64,000 nucleotides of DNA from Roseibium sp. MMSF_3412 (GCF_030733265.1 NZ_JASHJI010000001.1:791160-855159), one strand, 5' to 3'. Shown: positions 19,648 to 28,972, counted from the first letter of the stretch. Translations and numbers: made by a program. The notes: generated from the sequence alone by a model not told the origin.

Positions 19648-19786
19648 ACTTGTCATTCCGGCTGAAGCGCAGCGGAAGGCCGGAAACCAGAAAAACACTT
19701 GTGTCACCGTCTTCATCAAATCTCCAGCGCCACGCGTACTTGGTCCCGGTCTTGCCACCCACGCGGCAAACCGGGAAGACAAATCC
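19648..19786 (+). repeat. Dispersed intergenic repeat, copy 1
   Basis: About 139 bases that align, in the same orientation and by eye about three-quarters identical, with 28779-28919. Shared blocks include gctgaagcg-agcggaaggc, ctccagcg, the tcccggtcttgcc block and acgcg-caaaccggga-gacaaat. It is non-coding. The rest of the 19609-19982 interval shows no gene. Confidence 0.75.
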
Positions 19787-19982
19787 ATGACGCGTTCGGC
19801 ATTCCCACCTGGTCCCGAGCGGAAACAAACCCCTGTTGACCGATTACAATCGATCCCATCCTCCAATCCGGGCAGCAATGCCTCTGTGACTTTTTTGATG
19901 CGCGCCTCGCTCCGAGAATCTGCTATCGACACGTCTCTTTGCACCCGATGAAGCAGGGTGCGGACACGGGAGACCAGCGCGC

Positions 19983-20294
19983 ATGATTACCTGCTACATC
20001 AAATACGAGATCAATCCGGCAAAAACGTCAGAATTCGAGGAATATGCCCGAATGTGGATCCCGCTCGTGGAAAAATTCGGGGGCACGCATCACGGCTACT
20101 ACCTGCCGCACGAAAGCCCGAACGACCTTGCCGTCTGCCTGTTTTCCTTTCCCTCGCTTGCCGACTACGAAACCTATCGCGCAAGAAGCATGGAAGATGA
20201 AGCATGTCGCAAGGCGATCGCGTTTGCGGAGGAAACCGACTGCATCCGACGCTACGACCGGCACTTTCTGAGACCCGTGACGTCTGAAACCTGA
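19983..20294 (+). CDS. NIPSNAP-family protein
   Basis: A 103-residue ferredoxin-like-fold protein (dimeric alpha/beta barrel type) starting MITCYIKYEINPAK, with the conserved WIPLVEKFGGTHHGYYLP and a DYETYRARSMEDEACRKA helix. This matches the NIPSNAP pattern, for which no enzymatic role is firmly known in bacteria. It is a single gene, upstream of a convergent peptidase gene. Confidence 0.82.
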   Translation: MITCYIKYEINPAKTSEFEEYARMWIPLVEKFGGTHHGYYLPHESPNDLAVCLFSFPSLADYETYRARSMEDEACRKAIAFAEETDCIRRYDRHFLRPVTSET

Positions 20295-20363
20295 CCCGCC
20301 CCGGCGCCAAAGTCGCAGCGCCGTGAACGGAGCCGCCATGGGGCAACAGCCCCGCAGCAGCGT

Positions 20364-21413
20364 CTAGCTCCTGGCCTTCTTCAGGTAGGCAACGAGCACA
20401 TCCAGCGCCGCCTGAAGGTCCGACTTGTGGATCATTTCGGTGACGGTGTGGATGTAGCGCGTGCCGACCACGATGCCGACAGCCTTTGCGCCTGCGGCAG
20501 CCTGCTGAGCAGCTGCCCCGTCCTGGCCGCCTGCGGCAAGCATGGTGCGCTGGAACGGGATCTTTTCCTTCTCTGCCAGCGCTTCGAACTCCTTCACAAG
20601 GTCCCGGTCGGCGATGAAGCTGCTGTCCTTGACATGCAGGCCGAAGCCGTTGCCCTGCACCGTGGTGCGGTCCTGCTCGGGCACGCCCGGCGTATCACAG
20701 GCAAGGGTCGTGTCGACCCCCAGGCCGATATCCGGTTTGATGGCAAAGGACGAGGTTCGCGCTCCGCGCAATCCGACTTCCTCCTGACAGGTGAACGCGA
20801 CATGGATTTCGCACTCATGTTTGGCCTTGCCGAGGCCCTTTAGGGCCTCGATCCCGAGCCAGCAGGCAATGCGATTGTCGAGCGCCTTGGAAACGACTTT
20901 CTCACCGATTTCGATCAGCGGCTCGTCCATCGTCACCATGTCGCCGACCTTGATAACGTCCTTGGCCTTTTCTCCGAGCCCCAGATCGACAACGAAATCC
21001 TTGGGCTCTGGGACCTTCTTGCGTTCTTCCGGAGACGAGATGTGGATCGGCTTGCCGCCCGGGTTCATGACGCCCTTGAAGTCTCCGTCATCGGTGGAGA
21101 CAAGAACGCGGCGGGAAAACAGGTTGCGCGCATCAAAGCCGCCGACCGGCTGGACATGCAGGAATCCCTTGTCCGTGACATGCGAGACCAGAAAACCGAT
21201 CTCGTCCATGTGGCACAGCAGCATGACCTTTTTCGGCGCGCCTTTCCTGGGCGCCTTGCGGCTGTCGCGCCGGCACAACAGCGATCCCATCGGGTCGACC
21301 GTGACCTCGTCGAACAGCCCCTTGATCTCGTCCTGGATAAGCTCGCGCACGCGGTGCTCGTGACCCGGCACACCCGGTGTTTCGCATAGTCGGCGCAGTA
21401 GTTCGATATTCAT
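20364..21413 (-). CDS. M42-family metallopeptidase (FrvX-like aminopeptidase)
   Basis: A 349-residue cytoplasmic dinuclear-metal aminopeptidase of the M42 (glutamyl aminopeptidase/endoglucanase M) family. Metal ligands are recognisable in LLCHMDEIGF (His/Asp), DNRIACWLG (bridging Asp), TCQEEVGLRG (catalytic Glu-Glu), GVDTTLACDTPG (Asp) and RYIHTVTE (His). These enzymes form tetrahedral dodecamers that trim peptides. It stands alone; the gene probably starts at the ATG at 21413, which begins the typical MNIELLRRLCETPGVPGHE. Confidence 0.9.
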   Translation of the reverse strand: MNIELLRRLCETPGVPGHEHRVRELIQDEIKGLFDEVTVDPMGSLLCRRDSRKAPRKGAPKKVMLLCHMDEIGFLVSHVTDKGFLHVQPVGGFDARNLFSRRVLVSTDDGDFKGVMNPGGKPIHISSPEERKKVPEPKDFVVDLGLGEKAKDVIKVGDMVTMDEPLIEIGEKVVSKALDNRIACWLGIEALKGLGKAKHECEIHVAFTCQEEVGLRGARTSSFAIKPDIGLGVDTTLACDTPGVPEQDRTTVQGNGFGLHVKDSSFIADRDLVKEFEALAEKEKIPFQRTMLAAGGQDGAAAQQAAAGAKAVGIVVGTRYIHTVTEMIHKSDLQAALDVLVAYLKKARS

Positions 21414-21713
21414 GAGGCGTCCTGTCAGGGTATTGGCAATCGCGGCGATCCTAGTCCGAAATCAACCTCCGGATAAAGAGCCGCCAGTGTGTATTGTTGG
21501 TTGTATCTGTGGCAAATCGGGAAATTCGGCAGAATTCCATCTATTGGCTTAACCTGTTACTCTCCAATTTTGCCATTTAAGGCCTATCTTTAAAAAATTG
21601 CCATTGCAGTGTCGCAATTGGTCGCAAACATTTAATCGACGATCACATAAGCGTATGATGCCGGTTTGCGAACAGGCGCTGCCCCTACAGATTAGACCAC
21701 CCCGGGACTGACC
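21414..21713. other. Divergent intergenic region without a gene
   Basis: A 300-base, comparatively AT-rich spacer between the M42 peptidase and patatin genes, which are divergent. It must contain both promoters, but I see no clear operator or hairpin. Confidence 0.4.
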
Positions 21714-22799
21714 ATGACCCAGAAAAAGCGTTTCATTCTTTCAATTGACGGCGGCGGTGTCCGCGGCCTTATTCCCCTGCGTGTTCTTGAATCCCTTGAA
21801 GCCCGATTGAGCCAGCGCGGAGTGACCAAACCCTTTCACCAGGTGTTCGATCTCATGGCCGGCACCTCGACAGGCGGTCTGATCGCAGCCGGGCTGAGCG
21901 CTCCGCGGCCGGGCGGAAGTGCCGGCGAAGCAGCGGCCACGATCGCAGAGCTGCGCGACTTTTACGAGCGCCAGGCCAGAGACATCTTCACCAACTCCAT
22001 TACCGCACGCTTCGCCCGTGCCGTGACAAATCCGCTTGGACTGTTCGACGAAACCTATGACGCACGTCCGCTGGAAAAACTGCTCAAGGAACGCTTTGGC
22101 TGGACCTCGATGGCAAGCGCCCTGACCAGGCTTGTCCTGACAGCCTACGACATTGAACAGCGCAAGGCCGTCTTCATGACCAACGGGCTGGAAGAAAACG
22201 GCGGCCGGCCGGACGACTATTACTTCTGGCAGGCCGTGCGTGCAACGACGGCAGCACCGTCCTATTTCGAACCGGCGCGCGTGGAAAACCTGAGCCGCAA
22301 GCGCGAAGAGGCTCTCGTCGACGGCGGCGTGTTCATGAAGGACCCGGCGATCGCGGCCTATCTCGAAACGCGCAAGCTCGGCTGGGAGGACGACGAGATC
22401 GTCATCCTTTCCCTTGGCACCGGTCGGGCCTCGGCGCGCCCGTTCGCCTATCAGGACGCCATTGGCTGGGGTTCACTCGGCTGGATGCAGCCGTCGAAGG
22501 GTGTTCCGATCCTGTCCATCTTCTCAGACGGGCAGACCCAAACGGCCGAGTATCAGGCGGAACACCTGTTCGGCCTGATGGACAACGTCAGCTATCATCG
22601 CCTGGATACCGCGCTGGAGCCGGAAGCCGAAGACATGGACAATGCCCGCCCCGGTAACATTATCCTGCTGAATGGTGCGGCCGACCGGATCATTCGCGAC
22701 AACACCGTGCTTCTGGATGAGCTCGCCGATCTGTTGAAAGCGCAGGTGGATGCTGCGGAATCAGATGCGCAAGGGTCCGATCTGGTGCATGCTGCCTAG
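21714..22799 (+). CDS. Patatin-like phospholipase
   Basis: A 361-residue cytoplasmic patatin. The oxyanion loop is SIDGGGVRGLIPL (about residues 9-21), the nucleophile motif is GTSTGG (Ser about 53) and the catalytic Asp lies in LVDGGVF (about 205). It would cleave acyl chains from phospholipids. The overall pattern is like that of the CapV phospholipases, but no CD-NTase, Cap2 or Cap3 gene flanks it, so an anti-phage CBASS role is not supported. It runs in the same direction as mepA 62 bp downstream, so an envelope-related unit is possible. Confidence 0.87.
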   Translation: MTQKKRFILSIDGGGVRGLIPLRVLESLEARLSQRGVTKPFHQVFDLMAGTSTGGLIAAGLSAPRPGGSAGEAAATIAELRDFYERQARDIFTNSITARFARAVTNPLGLFDETYDARPLEKLLKERFGWTSMASALTRLVLTAYDIEQRKAVFMTNGLEENGGRPDDYYFWQAVRATTAAPSYFEPARVENLSRKREEALVDGGVFMKDPAIAAYLETRKLGWEDDEIVILSLGTGRASARPFAYQDAIGWGSLGWMQPSKGVPILSIFSDGQTQTAEYQAEHLFGLMDNVSYHRLDTALEPEAEDMDNARPGNIILLNGAADRIIRDNTVLLDELADLLKAQVDAAESDAQGSDLVHAA

Positions 22800-22861
22800 G
22801 CTGGTGTGCCGTCCGGACGCTTTCCTGAAAGGTGGCTCGCCGGGACGCGCGAGGCACCGAC

Positions 22862-23950
22862 GTGAACAAGCCTGAACGAGCGAAACGGATATCCTTCCGG
22901 CCGGTACTGGCCGGTTTCGGACTGCTGTTGGCCGTGAGTACTGCCGGATCGGCGTCAGCAAATCCGGTGCCCATTCCGGCGGACAAGCCGGGCGGCAATG
23001 CGTCCGGTACCACCCAGCCGAGCGCTACGGCCGTTGCCGTTGTACCGGTGCCGGTAAGAAAACGGGACATCCCGGAAGGCTATGTCGCCGAGAAACCTGA
23101 ACTCGTGCTGCGGTCGCAATTGCCGGCGAAGGACTATTTCGGTGCTGCGGACGGACCGGCACCGCTGAAGGCACGCGCGATCGGATCTTACGCCAAGGGC
23201 TGCCTGGCAGGCGGTGCTTCCCTGCCACCGGACGGACCGACCTGGCAGGCAATGCGCCTTTCCAGAAACCGCAACTGGGGTCATCCCGAGCTGATCGACT
23301 ATCTCAAGGATCTTGCCGCCGATGCGCCCAAGGTCGGCTGGAACGGCCTGCTGGTCGGCGATCTGGCGCAGCCGCGCGGTGGCCCGATGCTGTTCGGCCA
23401 CTCCAGTCACCAGATCGGCCTGGATGCCGACATCTGGCTCAGGGAAATGCCGAACCGGCGCCTCACGGCGGAAGAGCGTGAGGAAATTCCCTTCATCTCG
23501 ATGCTCAAGGGGCCGCTCGACGTCAAGGGTGCCGACCGCAGCGTCGACCCGGCGAAGTGGACGGACACGCATGCGCGCCTGATCCGCCGGGCTGCCTCGG
23601 ACAAGCGCGTTGCCCGCATCTTCGTCAATCCGACGATCAAGAAGGCCCTGTGCGACTTCGAAAAAGGCGAGGACCGCGCCTGGCTCCGGAAGGTCCGGCC
23701 GTGGTGGGGGCATCATTACCATTTTCATGTCCGGCTCTCCTGTCCGGCAGGAAGCACTGGCTGCAAGAACCAGGACCCGCCGCCTCCCGGAGACGGGTGC
23801 GGGTCGCATCTGACCTACTGGCTGTCAGATGAACCGTGGGTTCCCAAGAACCCGCCCAAGGCAGGCGAAAAACCGAAGGTTGTCAAGAAACGGCCAATGG
23901 CGCTTGCCGCCCTGCCGAACGATTGCCGGGCGGTGCTGACGGCAAACTGA
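22862..23950 (+). CDS. mepA: Penicillin-insensitive murein endopeptidase
   Basis: A 362-residue LAS-family zinc peptidase that cuts the D-Ala-mDAP cross-links of peptidoglycan in the periplasm. Residues about 10-34 form a signal peptide ending SASA. Zinc ligands are visible in GHSSHQIGLDADIW and the HxH of WWGHHYHFHVRL. It is longer than the E. coli enzyme (about 275 residues) owing to a Pro/Ala-rich linker after the signal peptide and a basic C-terminal tail. The GTG at 22862, with GAGG upstream, is preferred to another GTG ten codons earlier because it gives a clean signal peptide. Confidence 0.88.
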   Translation: MNKPERAKRISFRPVLAGFGLLLAVSTAGSASANPVPIPADKPGGNASGTTQPSATAVAVVPVPVRKRDIPEGYVAEKPELVLRSQLPAKDYFGAADGPAPLKARAIGSYAKGCLAGGASLPPDGPTWQAMRLSRNRNWGHPELIDYLKDLAADAPKVGWNGLLVGDLAQPRGGPMLFGHSSHQIGLDADIWLREMPNRRLTAEEREEIPFISMLKGPLDVKGADRSVDPAKWTDTHARLIRRAASDKRVARIFVNPTIKKALCDFEKGEDRAWLRKVRPWWGHHYHFHVRLSCPAGSTGCKNQDPPPPGDGCGSHLTYWLSDEPWVPKNPPKAGEKPKVVKKRPMALAALPNDCRAVLTAN

Positions 23951-24142
23951 GAAGAGCACAGCAGCACCAGTGCCTCCTCGCTTTGCCAGCCGCAATAATC
24001 GGTGCGCGTTCCGGCATCATCGCCCGTGTCACGTTTGTTGCATGCGGCTCGTTCCGAAAAGTTGAAAAAAAGCAACGGATTTCCGCGCCGTTCGCTCGCA
24101 TTTTTCTGGTCGAAAGCAAATTGCGGTGGTAAACGGGCGGCC

Positions 24143-25948
24143 ATGACGACGAAGACGCTTTCCAATATCCGAAATTTTTCCATCGTAGCCCACATCGATC
24201 ACGGCAAATCGACCCTCGCCGACCGCCTGATCCAGATGACCGGAACGATGACAGATCGCGAAATGACCGACCAGGTGCTCGATTCCATGGATATCGAGCG
24301 CGAGCGCGGCATCACGATCAAGGCCCAGACCGTCCGGCTCATCTACAATGCCAAGGATGGCCAGCAATACACGCTGAACCTGATCGATACGCCGGGCCAC
24401 GTGGATTTTGCCTACGAAGTGTCGCGCTCGCTCGCCGCCTGCGAAGGCTCGCTGCTTGTCGTAGATGCATCCCAGGGCGTGGAAGCGCAGACGCTTGCCA
24501 ATGTCTACCAGGCGATCGACAACGACCACGAGATCGTCACCGTCCTGAACAAGATCGACCTGCCTGCCGCCGAGCCGGATCGGATCAAGGAGCAGATCGA
24601 GGACGTCATCGGCATCGACGCCTCGGACGCCTGCATGATCTCCGCCAAGACCGGCCTCGGTGTTGAGGACGTGCTCGAAGCGATCGTCCAGAAACTGCCC
24701 GCCCCGGAAGGCGACCCGGATGACACGCTGAAGGCAATGCTGGTTGACAGCTGGTACGACACCTATCTCGGCGTGATGGTTCTGGTGCGCGTCATCAACG
24801 GCACGCTCAAGAAGGGCCAGAAGATCAAGATGATGGGAACCGGCGCGTCCTACGATGTCGACCGGGTCGGCGTCATGACGCCGAAGTTCATCCAGGTGGA
24901 CGAGCTGCGTTCCGGCGAAATCGGTGTCATCACCGGTTCGATCAAGGAAGTGGCCGACACACGGGTCGGCGATACCATCACGCTGGACAAGAAACCCTGC
25001 ACAGAGCCGCTGCCGGGCTTCAAACCCGCCCAGCCCGTTGTCTTTTGCGGTCTCTTCCCGGTCGATGCGAACGACTTTGAAGACCTGCGTGCGGCGATGG
25101 GCAAGCTTCGCCTCAACGATGCGAGCTTTTCCTTCGAGATGGAAACGTCGGCTGCGCTTGGCTTTGGCTTCCGCTGCGGCTTCCTGGGTCTTTTGCATCT
25201 GGAGATCATCCAGGAGCGCCTGTCGCGCGAATTCAACCTGGACCTGATCGCGACCGCGCCGTCAGTTGTCTACCAGATGACGCTGACCGACGGGTCCGAT
25301 GTCGAGCTTCACAACCCGGCCGATATGCCGGATATCGTCAAGATCACCGAAATCCGCGAACCGTGGATCCGGGCGACCATCATGACACCGGACGACTATC
25401 TGGGCGCCATCCTGAAACTGTGCCAGGAACGGCGCGGCATCCAGGTGGATCTGTCCTATGTCGGCTCCCGTGCCATGGTTTCCTACGACCTGCCGCTCAA
25501 CGAAGTCGTCTTCGACTTTTACGACCGGCTGAAATCGGTCTCCAAGGGCTATGCCTCGTTCGACTACCAGATTTCCGACTACCGGGCGGGCGATCTCGTC
25601 AAGATGTCGATCCTGGTCAACGAGGAACCGGTCGATGCGCTGTCCGTGCTCGTGCACCGCAGCCAGGCAGAACGGCGCGGCCGCGCCATGTGCGAAAAGC
25701 TGAAAGACCTGATCCCGCGGCACATGTTCAAGATCCCGATCCAGGCTGCGCTCGGCGGACGCGTGATCGCCCGGGAAACGATTGCCGCGCTGCGCAAGGA
25801 CGTGACCGCAAAATGCTACGGCGGCGACGCCACCCGCAAGCGCAAGCTTCTGGAAAAGCAGAAGGCGGGCAAGAAGAAGATGCGCCAGTTCGGCAAGGTC
25901 GAAATCCCCCAGGAAGCCTTCATCCAGGCCCTCAAGATGGACGAGTGA
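24143..25948 (+). CDS. lepA: Elongation factor 4 (LepA) GTPase
   Basis: A 601-residue ribosome-associated GTPase, the standard length for LepA. It has the P-loop AHIDHGKST (G1, residues 15-23), the switch motif [15 protein letters not shown] (G3), NKID (G4), the beta-barrel domain and the LepA-specific C-terminal domain ([17 protein letters not shown] near the end). It back-translocates or remodels stalled ribosomes. The ATG at 24143 is the family start; an in-frame extension further upstream lacks conservation. Confidence 0.97.
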   Translation: MTTKTLSNIRNFSIVAHIDHGKSTLADRLIQMTGTMTDREMTDQVLDSMDIERERGITIKAQTVRLIYNAKDGQQYTLNLIDTPGHVDFAYEVSRSLAACEGSLLVVDASQGVEAQTLANVYQAIDNDHEIVTVLNKIDLPAAEPDRIKEQIEDVIGIDASDACMISAKTGLGVEDVLEAIVQKLPAPEGDPDDTLKAMLVDSWYDTYLGVMVLVRVINGTLKKGQKIKMMGTGASYDVDRVGVMTPKFIQVDELRSGEIGVITGSIKEVADTRVGDTITLDKKPCTEPLPGFKPAQPVVFCGLFPVDANDFEDLRAAMGKLRLNDASFSFEMETSAALGFGFRCGFLGLLHLEIIQERLSREFNLDLIATAPSVVYQMTLTDGSDVELHNPADMPDIVKITEIREPWIRATIMTPDDYLGAILKLCQERRGIQVDLSYVGSRAMVSYDLPLNEVVFDFYDRLKSVSKGYASFDYQISDYRAGDLVKMSILVNEEPVDALSVLVHRSQAERRGRAMCEKLKDLIPRHMFKIPIQAALGGRVIARETIAALRKDVTAKCYGGDATRKRKLLEKQKAGKKKMRQFGKVEIPQEAFIQALKMDE

Positions 25949-26006
25949 GATGCGGCGCATGCGCCGGAGACATGGTCCGGCCGTGTGCTCCGAACCTCTC
26001 CTCCCC

Positions 26007-26190
26007 CCGTCATTGCCAGACCTGATCTGGCAATCCATGCCGTGACGCCTGCGAACACATGATCCGTGCCGGATGGAACCGGATCGGCATGGATGCCATG
26101 GTCAAGCCATGGCATGACGGAAGGGAGAGGCTTGCCAGTGCCCCGATCGTCAACCCGGACTTGATCCGGGATCCAGTCCACATTGCCTAG
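26007..26190. repeat. Mosaic intergenic repeat with hairpin units
   Basis: The spacer after lepA is made of short inverted units: a cgtcattgccagacctgatctggcaat-type hairpin from 26008, gatgccatggtcaagccatggca near 26092-26114, and cgtcaacccggacttgatccgggat near 26149-26172. Close relatives occur at 28589-28730 and 52702-52815. No gene is visible here. Confidence 0.65.
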
Positions 26191-26222
26191 CGCAATTGCG
26201 GCGGGCCGGGAGCTTGCCGGGC

Positions 26223-26822
26223 TCAGTCCACGGTAACCACCTGGCCCGTGATCGCACCTTCGACACACTTTGCATAGGCCAGCCCGACACGTCTGGACGA
26301 GACCAGTTCGTGGCCCGGAAACATGGCGCCGTACTGATCTGCCGAAACCTCGAGCAGACCCGGGCTGACCACGTTGATCCTGCGGCTTCCCGGCATGTCG
26401 ATCGCGGCGGATTTGACAAATCCGGCCAGCGCCCCGTTTGCGATCGCAGCCCCGGTTCCCATCAGAACCGGATCGCGGTCCAGAATGCCGCTGGTCAGCG
26501 TGAACGAACCGCCTTCCTTGACCGTTGCCAAACCAGCCAGAACGAGGCCCACCTGCGTGAGCGCCTTGTTTTCGAGACCGAAGCGGTACTTTTCAACGCT
26601 CATGTCTTTCAGGCGCGCGAATTCGACCTCGCCGGCGGCCGAGACGACCGCGTCGACGGGACCGGTCGCCCGGTACATCGCCTCGACACTCTCCGGCGAT
26701 GCCAGATCCACCCGGACGTCGCCGGAGGTGCGACCCGCCGTAATGATCTCGTGCCTGGCGGAGAGTTCATCGCAGGCTGCCTTGCCGACATCGCCCGATG
26801 CCCCGACAACTATGATCTTCAT
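26223..26822 (-). CDS. Short-chain dehydrogenase/reductase-like protein
   Basis: A 199-residue compact SDR with the N-terminal glycine motif IIVVGASGDVGKAA and an AAGEVEFARLKDM segment (NNAG equivalent, here SAAG). The canonical catalytic YxxxK is absent: after SFTLTSGILDR the sequence reads GTGAAIANGALAGFVKSAA, with Lys but no Tyr. Similar small proteins are annotated as short-chain dehydrogenases in proteobacteria without a known substrate. It overlaps the MerR gene by 4 bp and is its probable regulatory target. Confidence 0.8.
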   Translation of the reverse strand: MKIIVVGASGDVGKAACDELSARHEIITAGRTSGDVRVDLASPESVEAMYRATGPVDAVVSAAGEVEFARLKDMSVEKYRFGLENKALTQVGLVLAGLATVKEGGSFTLTSGILDRDPVLMGTGAAIANGALAGFVKSAAIDMPGSRRINVVSPGLLEVSADQYGAMFPGHELVSSRRVGLAYAKCVEGAITGQVVTVD

Positions 26823-27181
26823 GACGGCTCTCCTTCAATTTTCCTGTAGGTCGCGATCTTGTAGGCAAGGACTTCCGAACAGCGGTCCAGATCGGCACGG
26901 CGCCGGCGAAGCCGTTCCTCATGTTTGAGCAGCACCGCCTTGCGCTCCGCAATGCTATCCTCGCCCTCCCGGTAAAGCGCTGCGAAGCGCCGCATTTCCT
27001 TCATCGGCATGCCGGTCTTGCGCAGCCAGTAGAGCAGGACGAGCCATTCGATGTTTTCCGGTGAAAACCGCCGCAACCCGTCCGACCCGCGCTCGATGGC
27101 CGGAACAAGACCGGATTTTTCATAATATCTGATCGTGTCGACGCTCAGACCGGACATGGCTGACGCTTCTGAAATCCGCAT
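26819..27181 (-). CDS. MerR-family transcriptional regulator
   Basis: A 120-residue regulator with an N-terminal winged helix (MRISEASAMSGLSVDTIRYYEKSGLV, given here as a residue 1-26 segment) followed by RRFSPENIEWLVLLYWLRKTG and a C-terminal dimerisation coiled coil. There is no Cys cluster for metal sensing, so an organic effector or stress signal is more likely than mercury or copper. The ATG at 27181 has GAGG six bases upstream, and is preferred to an ATG four codons earlier. It forms an operon with the downstream SDR gene and has a MerR-type promoter upstream. Confidence 0.88.
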   Translation of the reverse strand: MRISEASAMSGLSVDTIRYYEKSGLVPAIERGSDGLRRFSPENIEWLVLLYWLRKTGMPMKEMRRFAALYREGEDSIAERKAVLLKHEERLRRRRADLDRCSEVLAYKIATYRKIEGEPS

Positions 27182-27205
27182 GTGCTGCCTCATGGAGTTG
27201 AGGCG

Positions 27206-27236
27206 ACCTTACCCGTCTGGAGCGACTCCAGGTCAA
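27206..27236 (-). promoter_or_regulatory. MerR-type promoter with 19-bp spacer
   Basis: Reading the minus strand, -35 TTGACC (27236-27231) and -10 TAAGGT (27211-27206) are separated by 19 bp. The spacer contains the palindrome ctggagtcgctccag (27231-27217). An over-long spacer carrying a dyad is the hallmark of promoters untwisted by MerR proteins. It lies just upstream of the merR-SDR operon, implying autoregulation. Confidence 0.75.
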
Positions 27237-27260
27237 GCGTAAATCATCTTGAGGGCAAAA

Positions 27261-27299
27261 CAGAAACGGCGCCGGACGAGGTCCTGGCGCCGTTTTCTG
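27261..27299 (-). terminator. Probable terminator of the small DUF1127-like gene
   Basis: A long hairpin with arms cagaaacggcgcc (27261-27273) and ggcgccgttttctg (27286-27299), one bulged base and a 12-base loop. On the minus strand a short T run (ctgttttgccc) follows. It lies 78 bp after the stop of the small gene. Confidence 0.6.
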
Positions 27300-27376
27300 T
27301 TCTGGTTGCAAATGACTGCCCGGCTGGCCGGACATGTCTGGCTTTTGTCGAAACCGGCGTTTCAGCCGGTCCGGGG

Positions 27377-27514
27377 TCAGCGCCGGTTCAGCGGCAGATC
27401 CGCGAGTTCCCGCGGGCTCATGCGTTGGATGGCCGGATGGGACAGGGGATCGGTCCGATCGTACCAGGACGGCGATGTCGCTTTCGTCTGGCGGCGCATA
27501 AACAGTTTCATCAT
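27377..27514 (-). CDS. Small DUF1127-like protein
   Basis: A 45-residue basic protein whose C-terminal segment HPAIQRMSPRELADLPL resembles the conserved helix of DUF1127 (YjiS-like) small proteins of alphaproteobacteria. Some DUF1127 proteins bind RNA or act in phosphate and carbon metabolism; this one is not characterised. The ATG pair at 27514/27511 has AAGGAG about nine bases upstream. It is divergent from the LysR gene, suggesting that LysR controls it, and a hairpin terminator lies downstream. Confidence 0.6.
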   Translation of the reverse strand: MMKLFMRRQTKATSPSWYDRTDPLSHPAIQRMSPRELADLPLNRR

Positions 27515-27651
27515 GAGTTTCAGTCTCCTTTTTATTGTTCTTTTGGTCATGGCCAAATTCCTTTTATTGAATTTAGCTATGCTGGACATTTAAGCTCTAT
27601 CATCGCAGAAAAAAATCGACTTCTTCTGATATTCGATTTAGTTTTTCTAAA

Positions 27652-28569
27652 ATGAAGAACCTCAACCGAGTCCATCTGTCCGGATTGCGTGCCGTCGAAG
27701 CCGTTGCCCGGCTTGGGTCGATCAAACGCGCTGCCGAAGAACTCGGTGTCACGGTTGGAGCGGTCAGCCAGCAGGTACAGAAATCCGAAGCCCAGTTGGG
27801 TGTGCAATTGTTCGAGCGCCGGAACCGGCTGCTGCTGCCAACGGCGCACATGCTTGCGATGCAGCCGCATCTCACCACCGCCATGACCTCGCTGTCCACT
27901 GCGATCGCAACAACGGAACGGGGCCGGGACGACGCGCTGACCATCTCGGTCGCGCCGGTCTTTGCAGGCAAATGGCTCGTCTGGCACCTGAAAAGCTTCA
28001 ACAGGGCGCATCCCGGCATTCGCGTACGCGTGGAGGCAACGGTCGATCTCATCGACCCGGATACCAGCGATGTCGATCTGTGTATTCGCGTCGGACATGG
28101 CCCCTATCCGGGGCTGAACGCGCAAAAGCTCCTCAATCAGCGTGTCTTTCCGGTGTGCAGCCCGGCCCTGGCTGAGGAAATTCGAGAGCCGGCGGACATC
28201 GGCAAGCTGCCGGTCATCCGCGATCCGGGCCAGATGTTCAGCTGGAAGACCTGGCTCGACCTTTTTAGCCTCGACGAGAGCATCCTCAAGGACGGCCCGA
28301 GCTTCTCGGACGGCTCGCTATGCCTCGACGCCGCCATCGCCGGCCAGGGCGTTTTCCTCGCCTGGGAAACGCTTGCGGTTTATGCCGTCAAATCCGGACA
28401 GGTGATCGCGCCTTTCCCGCAGCGCCCGGCGACGGGGCTCGGCTACTGGCTGATCAGCGGCAAGACGGCCCCGCGAACGAAAGCAAAAAGCGCATTCGAG
28501 ACCTGGCTGCCTGACGAACTTCAGGCGTCCATCGGGCGGCCGAAAGGTGCCGACGAAGTGGTGGTTTAG
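27652..28569 (+). CDS. LysR-family transcriptional regulator, GcvA-like
   Basis: A 305-residue LTTR. The winged-helix DNA-binding domain spans residues 1-60 (LRAVEAVARLGSIKRAAEEL, then VSQQVQKSEAQLGVQLFER). The periplasmic-binding-like effector domain follows, with DVDLCIRVGHG and a C-terminal GYWLI segment typical of GcvA-subfamily proteins. It is probably a local regulator of the divergent small gene. Upstream DNA is AT-rich (27515-27651). No strong ribosome site is visible. Confidence 0.87.
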   Translation: MKNLNRVHLSGLRAVEAVARLGSIKRAAEELGVTVGAVSQQVQKSEAQLGVQLFERRNRLLLPTAHMLAMQPHLTTAMTSLSTAIATTERGRDDALTISVAPVFAGKWLVWHLKSFNRAHPGIRVRVEATVDLIDPDTSDVDLCIRVGHGPYPGLNAQKLLNQRVFPVCSPALAEEIREPADIGKLPVIRDPGQMFSWKTWLDLFSLDESILKDGPSFSDGSLCLDAAIAGQGVFLAWETLAVYAVKSGQVIAPFPQRPATGLGYWLISGKTAPRTKAKSAFETWLPDELQASIGRPKGADEVVV

Positions 28570-28588
28570 ACATCTTCACTTGGTGCTT

Positions 28589-28730
28589 CGTCATCCCCGA
28601 CTTGATCGGGGATCCAATCCAGATCGTCACTTGAACGGGCGAAGTGTAGGTGTCGTCATTGAGGTTCGAACTTCCTCTAAGGCCTCCATGTCACCTTGAT
28701 CAAGTGGATCCCCGATCAAGTCCAATGCTG
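28589..28730. repeat. Inverted pair of 'gacttgatcggggatcc' repeats
   Basis: The left unit (from 28589, cgtcatccccgacttgatcg continuing into gggatcca) is matched in inverted orientation by ccttgatcaagtggatcccc and following bases ending near 28730. Same family as the element near 26149-26190. Part of the 28570-29617 gene-free interval. Confidence 0.65.
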
Positions 28731-28778
28731 TTCGGTTTAACCCGGCAATGATCTATTGCGGCGATCCCTGGTCGATGA

Positions 28779-28919
28779 ACTTGTCATCCCTGCTGAAGCG
28801 GAGCGGAAGGCAGGGAACCAGTACCCTCTTGTTTCTCCATCTGCATCTAACCTCCAGCGACACGGCGTACTGGATCCCGGTCTTGCCGCTTACGCGTCAA
28901 ACCGGGACGACAAATCTGG
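28779..28919 (+). repeat. Dispersed intergenic repeat, copy 2
   Basis: Partner of 19648-19786, same orientation, with shared blocks gctgaagcg-agcggaaggc, cctccagcg and tcccggtcttgcc. No reading frame is conserved between the copies, so it is a non-coding repeat. Confidence 0.75.
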
Positions 28920-28972
28920 AGATGAGTTGCCTCCCGGCTTGGCATTTGACGGAGCAGGGCCAAACGCAAAGG

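Noticed and set aside
21714..22799. Patatin as an anti-phage CBASS effector
   Set aside because: No CD-NTase, Cap2/Cap3 or other defence gene flanks it; neighbours are metabolic and envelope genes.
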